64,000 nucleotides of DNA from Geminicoccaceae bacterium. GTDB taxonomy: Bacteria; Pseudomonadota; Alphaproteobacteria; Geminicoccales; Geminicoccaceae. The stretch spans positions 248,001 through 312,000 of the forward strand of contig JACKIM010000001.1 of NCBI GenBank assembly GCA_020638465.1, written 5' to 3'. The notes under the pieces are model-generated. The model saw nothing but the letters and a program-made list of their open reading frames with translations, did not search any database and had not been told where the DNA came from. The position numbers and the translations under genes were made by a program. Positions 34,950 through 43,831 of this stretch are shown here, piece after piece; position 1 is the stretch's first letter, and the number at the start of each line of letters is the position of its first letter.

Positions 34950-35690
34950 ATGAGCAAGTCGAAGGAAGAGCAGGAACCGTCGATGGAAGAGATTCTCTCC
35001 TCGATTCGACGGATCATTGCTGACGAGCAGGACGAGGACGGAAAGGGCGGCCATGACCTGGCGGCCGATCTCGACGATACGCTGGATTTGCAGGACGACG
35101 GGATCGGCGAGGACGAGGACGATGTGCTCGATCTCGGCGACGATGACGTCCATGACGTCACCGCCGGCGCGTTCGACGACATCGAGGAGGATACCCTCGA
35201 CCTTGAGGATCCGGTCGCCTCGATCGAGGAACCGGAGTATATCGAGGATGAGGAAGATGCCGAAGACATCTTCGACCCGGCCGACCTGACGGCGGATGAC
35301 GTGTTCCCGGAACCGGAAGACGAGGACGAAGCCGATCTCGAACCCATCGAGATGACCGAGCCCGTTCCGGCAGAACCCGAACCTGCTCATGCGATGACGC
35401 ACATGGACGATGAGATGGAGACCATTGAAGTGGCAAGCCGAGCGACAGACACTTTGATTTCAGAGCCCGCAGCGTCCGCCAGCACCAGCGCTTTCGCGCG
35501 CCTGGCGAGGGCCGCGGCCGGTGACGGCGGTCGGGCCATCGAAGGCGGGGACAAGTCCATCGAGCAGTTCCTCTCCGATCTCATCAAGCCCATGCTCAAG
35601 GAATGGCTCGACGAGAACCTCAACACCGTCGTCGAGCGCGTCGTCGAGCAGGAAGTCAAGAAACTCGCCCGCCGCGCCGAACTCCTCTAG
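34950..35690 (+). CDS. popZ: Polar organising protein PopZ (DUF2497)
   Basis: PopZ self-assembles at the cell pole in alphaproteobacteria and anchors the chromosome origin through ParB, along with cell-cycle signalling proteins. The 246-residue product has the three expected parts. The N-terminal helix EPSMEEILSSIRRIIADEQ is for partner binding. A very acidic, proline-containing disordered middle (residues about 30-170) is the second. The C-terminal oligomerisation helices are IEQFLSDLIKPMLKEWLDEN and VVERVVEQEVKKLARR. ATG 34950 gives MSKSKEEQEPSMEEIL; the 22 residues before it in the frame are not conserved. Placed behind tolC as in relatives, but valS, often next, is absent. Confidence 0.93.
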   Translation: MSKSKEEQEPSMEEILSSIRRIIADEQDEDGKGGHDLAADLDDTLDLQDDGIGEDEDDVLDLGDDDVHDVTAGAFDDIEEDTLDLEDPVASIEEPEYIEDEEDAEDIFDPADLTADDVFPEPEDEDEADLEPIEMTEPVPAEPEPAHAMTHMDDEMETIEVASRATDTLISEPAASASTSAFARLARAAAGDGGRAIEGGDKSIEQFLSDLIKPMLKEWLDENLNTVVERVVEQEVKKLARRAELL

Positions 35691-35697
35691 CTTTTCC

Positions 35698-35721
35698 CGT
35701 TCAGGCGGAATAGCCTGAACG
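35698..35721 (+). terminator. Stem-loop after popZ (terminator-like)
   Basis: CGTTCAGGC (35698-35706) pairs perfectly with GCCTGAACG (35713-35721) around a 6-base loop, 7 bases after the popZ stop. Outer TTTCCC and GGGAAA bases could extend it with a bulge. No T run follows, so termination strength is uncertain. Confidence 0.5.
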
Positions 35722-35929
35722 ATCGGGAAATGCAGCGAAACAATGGATGGAGCGTCAGGCCGGTCGCACCCGATCGGAAAGCGCACCGTCGGGCAAGGGC
35801 AATCGGGCACGCCTGGTTGCCCGTTTCTCAAACGGTGCGGGACCCGCATGGCGGGACGGTGCCTTGTCGTGACGATATCGGAAAATATTCCTTGACTCTC
35901 ATGCTGCCTTTCCATCATAACCTCCCCCC

Positions 35930-36715
35930 ATGTCCCATACCCCCGCCACACCCCCCATATTGCCGCGCAAACTCGCCGGGCGGGTCTTTCGCTGGGGCGC
36001 GCCTCGCTTCCTGAAGGTGTGCTGGCTGGTGGCGACCGGGCGGCGCGGGGTGCTGGCGGGGCCGGCGGTCCGGCTCGATGTGGCGGAGGTCGACGGGCTG
36101 GAACATCTGCCGCATGTGGCGGGTGTCCTGTCGGCGATGCGGGCGGGACTGTCCCCACATGGCGGTCATGGCCTTCGGGCGATCCTCCACCGTCTGCTGC
36201 TGTTCCACTCCCGCGACTGGTTCCGCCAGTTGCAGGACAACTCCCTGGCGCAATCCGTCGCATCGGCGGATGGTGCCGAAAGGGCATGGCTGGATCGTGC
36301 CGGACGCAGGGGAATGGGGAATGTCATCACCTCGCTGCTGAAGTCGGTGGCCAGAGGGATCGATGTGCCGGATGTCTGCCCGGTGCCATGGTCGCTCACG
36401 AAGGACACTCCCGCGGCGGCGAAACCCGCAAGAACGAGGAAATCCCGCAGCGAGGAGGAAAGGCTCCGCGCAAGGGGACGGTCCCGTCTGCTGAAAAGTC
36501 TCCACGAGCATATCCTCGACGCGATGATGACGACCCCGCAGGCGGGAGCGTTCGCCATCTTCGCGCCGGACGAGTTGCGCCTGATCCGCGCGCTTCCGCC
36601 CGGCGATTTCCCCGACCTGCCGCCGCCACCCGTGCGGCCCGTGCCAGCGAGGCGGCCGCTACCGGTCTGCAAACCCCACCCGATATTCGGAAAATCGCTC
36701 TCCGGCATCCCCTGA
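35930..36715 (+). CDS. Uncharacterised protein, family member A
   Basis: I do not recognise this 261-residue protein. It is rich in Arg, Leu and Pro, has no signal peptide or clear membrane helix, and ends in a proline-rich tail. Its reading frame is supported by a relative in the same window at 59742-60554. Both share LAGR (15-18 here), RWG (21-23), CWL (31-33), ATGR (35-38), WFR (97-99), an E..WL pair (120-121), a LLKSVARGIDVP-like block (136-147) and an RGRSRLL helix. It lies 240 bases after popZ with no clear ribosome binding site before ATG 35930. Whether it is cytosolic, and what it binds, cannot be said. Confidence 0.7.
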   Translation: MSHTPATPPILPRKLAGRVFRWGAPRFLKVCWLVATGRRGVLAGPAVRLDVAEVDGLEHLPHVAGVLSAMRAGLSPHGGHGLRAILHRLLLFHSRDWFRQLQDNSLAQSVASADGAERAWLDRAGRRGMGNVITSLLKSVARGIDVPDVCPVPWSLTKDTPAAAKPARTRKSRSEEERLRARGRSRLLKSLHEHILDAMMTTPQAGAFAIFAPDELRLIRALPPGDFPDLPPPPVRPVPARRPLPVCKPHPIFGKSLSGIP

Positions 36716-36777
36716 CGCCTTCGTGTGAGTCTATTATACAGTAGAAATAATGGTATTTTGGGCTGTTTCCTGCCTTG

Positions 36778-37650
36778 TCACTTCGCCAGCAGCCTGACGA
36801 CATTTTCGACTTCGCGCGGCATGGGGCTGCGTTGGGGCCACAGGGTCAGCGAGCGCGGCAGCGGGACCTCGACCTCGAAGGGGGCAACGAGTTTGCCGCT
36901 GGCGAGGTCATGCTGGACGAGGGCGCGGTGGCCCATGAGGACGCCGGCACCGTTTCGGGCTTCCTCAAGAGCCAGGGCGTAGAGGGAAAAGGCAGGTCCG
37001 CGGGCGGGAAGCGGCGTGCCGGGCATGGCGTGGGCGGCCCACAGGGTCCAGTCCTCGGGCCATGCGGCATCGACGAGGCAGGTGGTGCGCAGCAGGTCGG
37101 CCGGATGCCGGAGCCTGCCCGCCAGTGATGGTGCGCAGACGGGAAAGATGATATCCGCTCCGAGATTCCTTGCATTCGGCGGTTTTCCGCTCGTGAAGAA
37201 CAGGCACAGGTCGAAGGGAACGCGCTTGAGGTTGGGGGGCGATTCGAGCGCGGTGATGGAGATGTCGATGTCCGGTAATTCCTCGCGCAATCCGGGCAGG
37301 CGTGGTGACAGCCAGAGCTGGGCCAGGGCAGGCAGGGTGGCGACATGCACCTTGCGCGGCGCGGCTTCGCGGCGAAGGTCCCGGACTGCCTGCCCGAGCG
37401 CGTCGAACGCGGCGACCAGACCGGGCAGCGTGCGGTTGCCGAGTGCGGTCAGGCGCACGCCGCGCGAATGCCGCTCGAACAGGTCCGCACCCAGTTCCTG
37501 CTCCAGCGCCTTGACATGTGCCGCCACCGCACCGGGCGTCACCCCGAGTTCACCGGCGGCGGCGGCGAAACCACCGAGCCGGGCGGCGGCCTCATAGGCG
37601 CGAAGGGCGTTCAGGGGCGGCAGACGGGGAAAGGGCGGAGCGACAGGCAT
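36778..37650 (-). CDS. LysR-family transcriptional regulator (GcvA-like)
   Basis: This 290-residue regulator has the N-terminal winged helix LNALRAYEAAARLGGFAAAAGELGV followed by TPGAVAAHVKALEQELGADLFER, the standard LysR HTH, and a C-terminal ligand-binding domain. The arrangement, with FERHSRGVRLTALG, is of the GcvA/AmpR type. It is divergent from the SHMT-like gene, with 104 bases between the starts, so that gene is the likely target. ATG 37650 is chosen; an upstream start at 37716 would intrude on the divergent promoter. No ligand can be named; an amino acid related to serine/glycine is a guess from context. Confidence 0.9.
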   Translation of the reverse strand: MPVAPPFPRLPPLNALRAYEAAARLGGFAAAAGELGVTPGAVAAHVKALEQELGADLFERHSRGVRLTALGNRTLPGLVAAFDALGQAVRDLRREAAPRKVHVATLPALAQLWLSPRLPGLREELPDIDISITALESPPNLKRVPFDLCLFFTSGKPPNARNLGADIIFPVCAPSLAGRLRHPADLLRTTCLVDAAWPEDWTLWAAHAMPGTPLPARGPAFSLYALALEEARNGAGVLMGHRALVQHDLASGKLVAPFEVEVPLPRSLTLWPQRSPMPREVENVVRLLAK

Positions 37651-37754
37651 GCCGGTGAGACCCAGTTTTTCTGAGGCCGATATTTTCCAAAGCTGGTTTG
37701 CGTGAATGCCGTCCATGATGTCAAGCTGGCGTCACCATCTGCCGGAGGAAGACG

Positions 37755-39077
37755 ATGACCGCCCTTGCCCACCGCGACTGGCTGCCCGCGATCTGCAGTC
37801 AGCGCATCGATCCGATCGCCGCGCGGACCGCCAGCGCATCGTCGGATGCCATTGCCGCGAGGATCGCCGGGCTGGTCGCGGAGAACCGCGAGATCCACGA
37901 GCGGCTGTGCTTCAACCTCAATCCTGCGACCAATGTGATGAACCCGGCGGCCGAGGCGGTGCTGGCGGCCGGCATCGGCTCACGGCCATCGCTGGGGTAT
38001 CCAGGCGACAAGTACGAGATGGGGCTGGAGGCGATCGAGGAGATCGAGGTCATCGCCGCCGAGCTTGCCGCCGGGATATTTCACAGTCGTCATGCAGAGA
38101 TCCGCGTGGGCTCCGGAGCGCTGGCCAATCTCTATGCCTTCATGGCGACGACGAAGCCGGGCGATGCGATCATTGCCCCGCCGGCCGCCATCGGCGGTCA
38201 CGTCACCCATCATTCGGGCGGCTGCGCGGGGTTGTACGGCCTTGTCACCCATCCCGCCCCGGTCAATCCCGACGGCTACACGGTCGACACCGATGCCCTG
38301 CGCCGTCTCGCCCGGAACGTGAAGCCGAAGCTGATCACCATCGGCGGCAGCCTCAATCTGTTCGAGCATCCGGTGGCGGACATCCGGGCCATTGCCGACG
38401 AGGTCGGCGCGCACGTGCTGTTCGATGCGGCGCATCAGTGCGGCATGATCGCCGGCGGCGTGTTCGCCGATCCGCTGGCGCAGGGCGCGCATCTGATGAC
38501 CATGAGCACCTACAAGAGCCTCGGCGGTCCGGCGGGCGGACTGGTCGTGACCAATGACGCATCGCTTGCCGAGCGTGTCGAGGCCATCGCCTTCCCGGGA
38601 CTCACCGCCAATTTCGATGCCGCGAAGTCCGCGGCACTGGCTATCAGCCTGCTCGACTGGCGCGAACACGGTGCCGCCTATGCGCGGGCGATGGTGGAGA
38701 CCTCGAAGGCGCTGGCGGAGGCGCTCGCCGGCGAAGGACTGCCGGTCTTCGCCGGCGGGCGCGGGTTCACTGCCTCACACCAGTTCGCCGTCGAGGCGGC
38801 AGCGTTCGGCGGCGGTCAGGCGGCATCGAAGACGCTGCGGCGCGCGGGTCTCCTCGCCTGCGGCATCGGCCTGCCGCTCGACCCCGTGGCGGGCGACATG
38901 AACGGATTGCGCATCGGCACGCCGGAACTGGTGCGCTGGGGCATGACCACCGCCGACATGCCGCGGCTGGCCGCGTTGATCGCACAAGCGCTGCGCCCGG
39001 ACGCACCCGAGGGGCTCGCCGGCGAGGTGGCCGAGTGGCGGCAGGACTTCGACCGGCTGCACTTCATCCGCCAGTAG
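37755..39077 (+). CDS. Serine hydroxymethyltransferase-like PLP enzyme
   Basis: This 440-residue fold-type I PLP enzyme resembles SHMT: PSLGYPGDKYEMGLEAIEEIE corresponds to the GYPGKRYYGG region, and VLFDAAHQCGMIAGG holds the PLP Asp and His. The PLP lysine lies in STYKSLGGPAGG, where true SHMT has THKTLRGPRGG, so the lysine is kept but its surroundings differ. The folate/substrate segment also diverges (GGSLNLFEHP instead of AGGSAY). A related aldolase or an alpha-methylserine-type transferase is more likely than housekeeping GlyA. It is divergent from a LysR regulator and followed by a DMT exporter, which suggests an inducible amino-acid pathway. Confidence 0.8.
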   Translation: MTALAHRDWLPAICSQRIDPIAARTASASSDAIAARIAGLVAENREIHERLCFNLNPATNVMNPAAEAVLAAGIGSRPSLGYPGDKYEMGLEAIEEIEVIAAELAAGIFHSRHAEIRVGSGALANLYAFMATTKPGDAIIAPPAAIGGHVTHHSGGCAGLYGLVTHPAPVNPDGYTVDTDALRRLARNVKPKLITIGGSLNLFEHPVADIRAIADEVGAHVLFDAAHQCGMIAGGVFADPLAQGAHLMTMSTYKSLGGPAGGLVVTNDASLAERVEAIAFPGLTANFDAAKSAALAISLLDWREHGAAYARAMVETSKALAEALAGEGLPVFAGGRGFTASHQFAVEAAAFGGGQAASKTLRRAGLLACGIGLPLDPVAGDMNGLRIGTPELVRWGMTTADMPRLAALIAQALRPDAPEGLAGEVAEWRQDFDRLHFIRQ

Positions 39078-39183
39078 CGAATATCCCCTGAAGAAGTGTT
39101 GTATCGATTGGCCGTATTCGCCATGAATACGGTTTCGATGCGACCTTCGGGGGAAAACGGATGCGCGCACCAATCAAGAGCCG

Positions 39184-40128
39184 ATGCCGCCAGGCAACGG
39201 CCGGGCGACCATGACACGGGCTGGAATCACCTCGTCCGACCGACCGGCCGGGCTCGACACGCTGGGCATCGCCGCCGCGATCGTGGGCGCCGCCCTGTTC
39301 TCGACCAAGCCGGTGTTCATCAAGCTCGCCTATGCCGACGGCAGCATCGATGCGATCACGCTGCTGGCCCTGCGCCTGGCCATGGCGCTGCCATTCTACA
39401 TCGTCATCGGTGTCCATGCATGGCACCGGGCGCCGACCCCGTCGCCACGGCTGGTCATCGCCATCATGGCCAACGGCCTTCTCGGCTATTTCGTCGCCAG
39501 CCTGCTCGACTTCATGGCGCTCGAAGAGATCACCGCCCAACTCGAACGGCTGGTGCTGTTCACCTACCCGATCTTCGTCGTCATCCTCGGGGCAATGTTC
39601 TTCGGCCAGCCGCTCCGGCGCATGGCCCTGCCCGCGATCGCCATCGCCTATGCCGGCCTCGCGCTGGTCTTCATCGGCAACATGCAGCACGACGGCAACC
39701 GGGACATTGTCACGGGCACACTGCTGGTACTCGCCGGCGCGTTCAGCTTTGCCCTTTTCCAGTTGTTCGGCCGCAGGCTCGTGGGCGCGGTCGGTGCCGC
39801 ACTCTACACCTCACTGGCGATGTCGAGTGCCGCCGTGGGCCTGTGCAGCTACTTCCTGCTCGAACATCCGCTGGCGGCGCTGGCAGCCCCCGCCCCGATC
39901 CTGCTGATTGCGTTCCTGATCGCCATCTTCGCGACCGTCATCCCATCCTACATGATCAATTTCGCCCTGGGACGCATCGGCGCCGACGGTACCGCCGTCG
40001 TCGGCAATGCCGGCCCCCTCTTCACCATCGCAATGAGCGCACTGATACTCGGCGAGCCCTTCGGCCCACTGGAAGCAGCCGGCGCCACCCTCGTCATCGC
40101 CGGAATGGTCATGTTCTCCCGCCGCTGA
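39184..40128 (+). CDS. EamA/DMT-superfamily transporter
   Basis: This 314-residue inner-membrane protein has ten predicted helices in two EamA repeats. The first contains LRLAMALPFYIVIGVH and LEEITAQLERLVLFTYPIFVVILG; the second contains GRIGADGTAVVGNAGPLFT and ALILGEPFGPLEAAGATLVI. These carriers usually export amino acids or metabolites. ATG 39184 or 39211 could be the start, neither with a strong ribosome binding site. It follows the SHMT-like gene by 106 bases and may export its product. Confidence 0.88.
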   Translation: MPPGNGRATMTRAGITSSDRPAGLDTLGIAAAIVGAALFSTKPVFIKLAYADGSIDAITLLALRLAMALPFYIVIGVHAWHRAPTPSPRLVIAIMANGLLGYFVASLLDFMALEEITAQLERLVLFTYPIFVVILGAMFFGQPLRRMALPAIAIAYAGLALVFIGNMQHDGNRDIVTGTLLVLAGAFSFALFQLFGRRLVGAVGAALYTSLAMSSAAVGLCSYFLLEHPLAALAAPAPILLIAFLIAIFATVIPSYMINFALGRIGADGTAVVGNAGPLFTIAMSALILGEPFGPLEAAGATLVIAGMVMFSRR

Positions 40129-40219
40129 TTGTAATTAAGGATTAAATACCTTATCATATTCCCGGAGGTTTTCCAAGCGCCCTGACGTGCCGGCAGGGGC
40201 GATCCGGTGCGTGAAGGGC

Positions 40220-41794
40220 TTATTCGCTCACGGGTTCGGCGACGGCGTCGGCCCAGGGGTGGATGACTTCGGCCGTGCCGTAATGGTGGTTGTCGACCTT
40301 GTCATGCAGGACAGCGACCGGACAGGCGTAGGAATTGGGATAGACGCGGGCCTGAACGATACGGGTAGGGTGATGCGCGGCAAGCGTCTGCGGAATGGGA
40401 TTCCACAGGTCCTGGCTGATCGTGACCATATCCTCGCCGCTCACATCGATGCGCGGCTGGGCGAACGCATCCTCCAGCGGCATGTGATAGTCGAAGACGA
40501 AGCTCATGATCTGGGTGACGGCCGGCAGGATCCGGCGCCCCCCTGATGCGCCGATGGCCAGCCGCACGTGGTCGTTCTCGGCAATCACCGGACACATGTT
40601 GGACAATGGCCGCTTGCCGGGCGCGATGGAGTTGGGGCGGCCGGGTTCGGGATCGAACCACATGACCCCGTTGTTCATCAGGATGCCGGTTTCCGGCAAC
40701 ACCACCCGGCTGCCGAAAAGCGACAGCAGCGTCTGGGTAAGGCAGACCATGTCGCCCTTGGCGTCGATCACGCACAGGTGGCTGGTGCAGGAAAGCCCCG
40801 GACCGTCACCGGTATCGCCCATCGTCGACAGGCGCTCGGCATAGGCCCGCTTCAGGGCGGTGACATAGGCGAGGAATGCGTTCTCGTCGGGCCAGTCGCC
40901 GGTGAAGACATGCTCGCCCATCAGCGACAGCGTGCGCTGCAGTGTCAATCCCGCGTAGAGCCCCGGCATGGCACAGACATTGGCCGTGCCATAGGGGAAG
41001 AGCATGGGTTCGACCGCCCGTGCACGATAGCGCCGCAGATCCCCGGCATCGATCGGCGAACCCACCCCCGCCAGGTCGCGCGCCAGCATCTCGGCGAGCG
41101 TGCCCTCATAGAGACTGCGCGGCCCCTCGGCGGCGATGACCTGCAGGGTATCCGGCAGACGGTCGAGGCCGATGAACGCCGTCTCCCCCGAGGGTGCCGG
41201 CACCGGCGGCAGGCCGTCGGGCAAAAAACGGGCAGCACTGGAGGGAAAGCGGCGCAGATCGCGGGCAGCACTGGTCGTCAGCAGCGAGGAGAACCAGTCG
41301 ATCTCCAGCCCCTGCACGGCAAGGGCGATGGCCGGACGCACGAGGCTCGCGAAGGGCATGCTGCCCAGCCGGTCGGAGGCCAGCGCCAGACCGTCGAGAT
41401 AGCCGGGAACGGCCATCGACAGCGGCCCCACGATGTTCCGGTCATCCTTGACCGCCGCCCATGGGAAAAGGTCGTTCGCCCGGCCTCCCACCACCGGATA
41501 GGCCGCGGGATCGAGCCCGCGGGCAGCGACCATGCCGAAATCGAACGCACTGGCGCGGCCACTCTCGTTGTCGAGATGCAGCATGACCCCGCCACCGCCC
41601 AGGCCACTCATCCACGGTTCGCACACGCCCAGCGCCAGCGAGGTGGCGATGGCCGCGTCGACGGCATTGCCGCCATCGGCCAGCACATCGGCCCCGATGG
41701 TCGCGGCCTTGTGGTTCTGTGCCGAGACCACGCCCCGCTTGGTGCAGATGGCATGCTTGGTCAGGCGCTGATTGACGGCGAATGCGCCGGACAT
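40220..41794 (-). CDS. Gamma-glutamyltransferase/acylase family protein
   Basis: This 524-residue Ntn-hydrolase precursor belongs to the gamma-glutamyltranspeptidase family. GGNAVDAAIATSLALGVCEPWMSGLGGGG is the N-terminal signature (residues about 41-69). The self-cleavage nucleophile is Thr337 in CTSHLCVIDAKGDMV. NNGVMWFDP and PLSNMCPVI are the later active-site segments. No signal peptide is present, unlike the periplasmic enzymes, so it may act in the cytoplasm on gamma-glutamyl compounds or acyl amides. ATG 41794 follows GGGAGG. It is upstream in the same direction of nothing closely coupled; the MFS gene precedes it by about 100 bases and could be in the same operon. Confidence 0.9.
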   Translation of the reverse strand: MSGAFAVNQRLTKHAICTKRGVVSAQNHKAATIGADVLADGGNAVDAAIATSLALGVCEPWMSGLGGGGVMLHLDNESGRASAFDFGMVAARGLDPAAYPVVGGRANDLFPWAAVKDDRNIVGPLSMAVPGYLDGLALASDRLGSMPFASLVRPAIALAVQGLEIDWFSSLLTTSAARDLRRFPSSAARFLPDGLPPVPAPSGETAFIGLDRLPDTLQVIAAEGPRSLYEGTLAEMLARDLAGVGSPIDAGDLRRYRARAVEPMLFPYGTANVCAMPGLYAGLTLQRTLSLMGEHVFTGDWPDENAFLAYVTALKRAYAERLSTMGDTGDGPGLSCTSHLCVIDAKGDMVCLTQTLLSLFGSRVVLPETGILMNNGVMWFDPEPGRPNSIAPGKRPLSNMCPVIAENDHVRLAIGASGGRRILPAVTQIMSFVFDYHMPLEDAFAQPRIDVSGEDMVTISQDLWNPIPQTLAAHHPTRIVQARVYPNSYACPVAVLHDKVDNHHYGTAEVIHPWADAVAEPVSE

Positions 41795-41897
41795 GGGTGG
41801 TCCTCCCGTCTCATTGGTTTTCGACGATTCGATAATTTTTCCCGTGTCAGGCCATCGTGCCGCGATCGCGCGCGCATGCGCGGACCGCAGGCCCGGA

Positions 41898-43103
41898 TCA
41901 TGATGCGGCGACCTTCCGCGCAGCCGAGCCCATCTGCGTCCATGCGAGAACCAGACAGGCGAGCAACAGCGGAATGGCCAGCATGTTCATCACGCTCCAG
42001 CCGACGGTATCATGCAGTGCACCCGAGGCGCTGGCCGACATCGCCACCATCGAGAACAGCAGGAGGTCGTTCATCCCCTGCGCCTTGGCCTTCTCCGATG
42101 GCTCATAGCAGCGGGTCAGCAGCGTGGTGCCGCCGATGAACATGAAGTTCCAGCCGATGCCGAGCAGCCCCAGGGCGAGGGTGAAATGGATCAGGTGGAC
42201 GCCGCTCAGGTTGACCGCCACCGCGACCAGCAGCAGCAGGGCGCCGGCCGCGATCATGCGATATTCGCCGAAGCGCCCGATCAGCGAGCCGGTGAAGAAG
42301 CTCGGCACGAACATGCCCAGCACATGCCACTGGATGACGAACGCGGTATTGTCGAACAGGTGCCCCTCGGCCTGCATCGCCAGCGGGGTGGCCGTCATGA
42401 TGAGGTTCATGGTCACATAGGAGACGATCGCCGAGACCACCGCGGTGATGGCCATCGGCTGGCGGAAGATCTCCAGGGCCGAACGTGCCGGACGCTCGCT
42501 GCGCGCTTCGCTCATGCGCGGCAGGTCGAGGGCCAGCAGGCCGACGGCCGAGAGCAGCGCCAGTCCGGCGATGGTGAAATAGCACCCGGCGAACAGGCTG
42601 CCGGCCACCAGTTCCTTGGTCAGCTTGGCGGTCTCGGGGCCGAGCACGGCAGCGACCACACCTCCGGCCAGCACCAGACTGATGGCCCGTGGCCGGGCCT
42701 TGCCACTCGGGTCCGAGCGATCGGCAGCATCGGAGGCGGTGAAGCGGTAGAACTGGCAGAAGGCCGAGAACATGCCGTAAAGGGCACTCGCTCCGATGAA
42801 GAGCAGGAAGCTTTCGAGCATCACGGCCGATGCCGCGCAGATCCCCGCGGCGAAGCCGAAAAGGCAGCCGAAGGCCAGGCCGTGGCGACGGCCGACCGCG
42901 CGCATGAGATAGGATGCGGGCAATGCGGTCACCATCGCACCGAGGAACTGGAAGCCCAGCGGCAGCGTGGCCATGGCGTGCATCGGCGCCAGACTGAGCC
43001 CGACCAGCGGCGAGGTGCTGATGAGCATGGTGTTGGCCATGAAGAACATGGCCTGACAGACCGCCAGGATCGAGACATTACGGATGAGCGGGGGTGACCA
43101 CAT
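41898..43103 (-). CDS. MFS transporter
   Basis: This 401-residue protein has 12 hydrophobic segments of the major facilitator superfamily. A loop with RAVGRRHGLAFG stands where the family loop 2-3 motif occurs, and the central cytoplasmic loop is around MSEARSERPARS. Substrate specificity is not evident from sequence. It is followed downstream by the gamma-glutamyltransferase gene 103 bases away, so a role in handling its substrates or products is possible. Confidence 0.88.
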   Translation of the reverse strand: MWSPPLIRNVSILAVCQAMFFMANTMLISTSPLVGLSLAPMHAMATLPLGFQFLGAMVTALPASYLMRAVGRRHGLAFGCLFGFAAGICAASAVMLESFLLFIGASALYGMFSAFCQFYRFTASDAADRSDPSGKARPRAISLVLAGGVVAAVLGPETAKLTKELVAGSLFAGCYFTIAGLALLSAVGLLALDLPRMSEARSERPARSALEIFRQPMAITAVVSAIVSYVTMNLIMTATPLAMQAEGHLFDNTAFVIQWHVLGMFVPSFFTGSLIGRFGEYRMIAAGALLLLVAVAVNLSGVHLIHFTLALGLLGIGWNFMFIGGTTLLTRCYEPSEKAKAQGMNDLLLFSMVAMSASASGALHDTVGWSVMNMLAIPLLLACLVLAWTQMGSAARKVAAS

Positions 43104-43152
43104 GGGCTGACCTTAGCAGCGTGTTGACGAAATGGCGACCGGCGTCAGGCGA

Positions 43153-43704
43153 TCAGGCCGCCTTCCACTTGATCGAGCAGCCCATGGACGGGATCTGCTC
43201 GCGCGGTCCCTGCCCCGTCCGCGCCACCTCCTTCATGGCGAGGAAGAGGTCGCGCCGGGCATCGGGCACGAGGCTGGTCTTCGATTCATCCAGACGCCCC
43301 CGATACTGCAGTTCGAGTGCTGCATTGTAGCCGAAGAAATCCGGCGTGCAGACGGCACCGAACCGGCGGGCCACCTCCTGGCTCCCGTCATGCAGGTAGG
43401 GAAAGGGAAAGGACTTTTCCCGCGCCCACGCTTGCATCGCCTCGAAGCCGTCCTGGGGGTAATTGTCGGAATCGTTTGCGCAGATCGCTGCGACGCCCAC
43501 GCCCAGTTCCTGCAATTCGCGGGCATCGCGGACGAGCCGGTCGATGATCGAGCGGACATAGGGGCAGTGATTGCACATGAAGACCAGCAGGAGTCCGTTC
43601 TGCCCGGCAACATCGGCGAGCCGCCATATGCGCCCGTCGGTCCCCGGCAGAGCGAAATCGTGCGCCTTCTCGCCAAAATTGCACACCGGCGGCTGCGCTG
43701 CCAT
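43153..43704 (-). CDS. Thioredoxin-fold redoxin family protein
   Basis: This 183-residue protein is of the AhpC/TSA-redoxin class with a CNHC redox pair in VFMCNHCPYVRSIIDRLV, near residue 45. This MCNHCPYV type occurs in a group of soluble bacterial thioredoxin-like proteins of unknown partner. No signal peptide is seen. GTPDFFGY-like TPDFFGYNAALELQYRG carries the cis-Pro region. ATG 43704 follows GGGGAG. It lies 50 bases before the MFS gene in the same direction. Confidence 0.88.
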   Translation of the reverse strand: MAAQPPVCNFGEKAHDFALPGTDGRIWRLADVAGQNGLLLVFMCNHCPYVRSIIDRLVRDARELQELGVGVAAICANDSDNYPQDGFEAMQAWAREKSFPFPYLHDGSQEVARRFGAVCTPDFFGYNAALELQYRGRLDESKTSLVPDARRDLFLAMKEVARTGQGPREQIPSMGCSIKWKAA

Positions 43705-43831
43705 GACATCTCTCCCCGTTTACGATCATGTCCGGCCGGATGGCCGATACACTCCCGTCACCATAGCAGCCTCCCGCGGGATTGCCGACATGGTTGCAGC
43801 ATGCGGCCCCGCACCGTCCCGGCCGCCTCCC

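Noticed and set aside
40129..40219. TAAGG-N8-CCTTA dyad between the DMT and GGT genes as a terminator
   Set aside because: The stem has only five pairs and is A/T-rich with no T run, so it is too weak to call.
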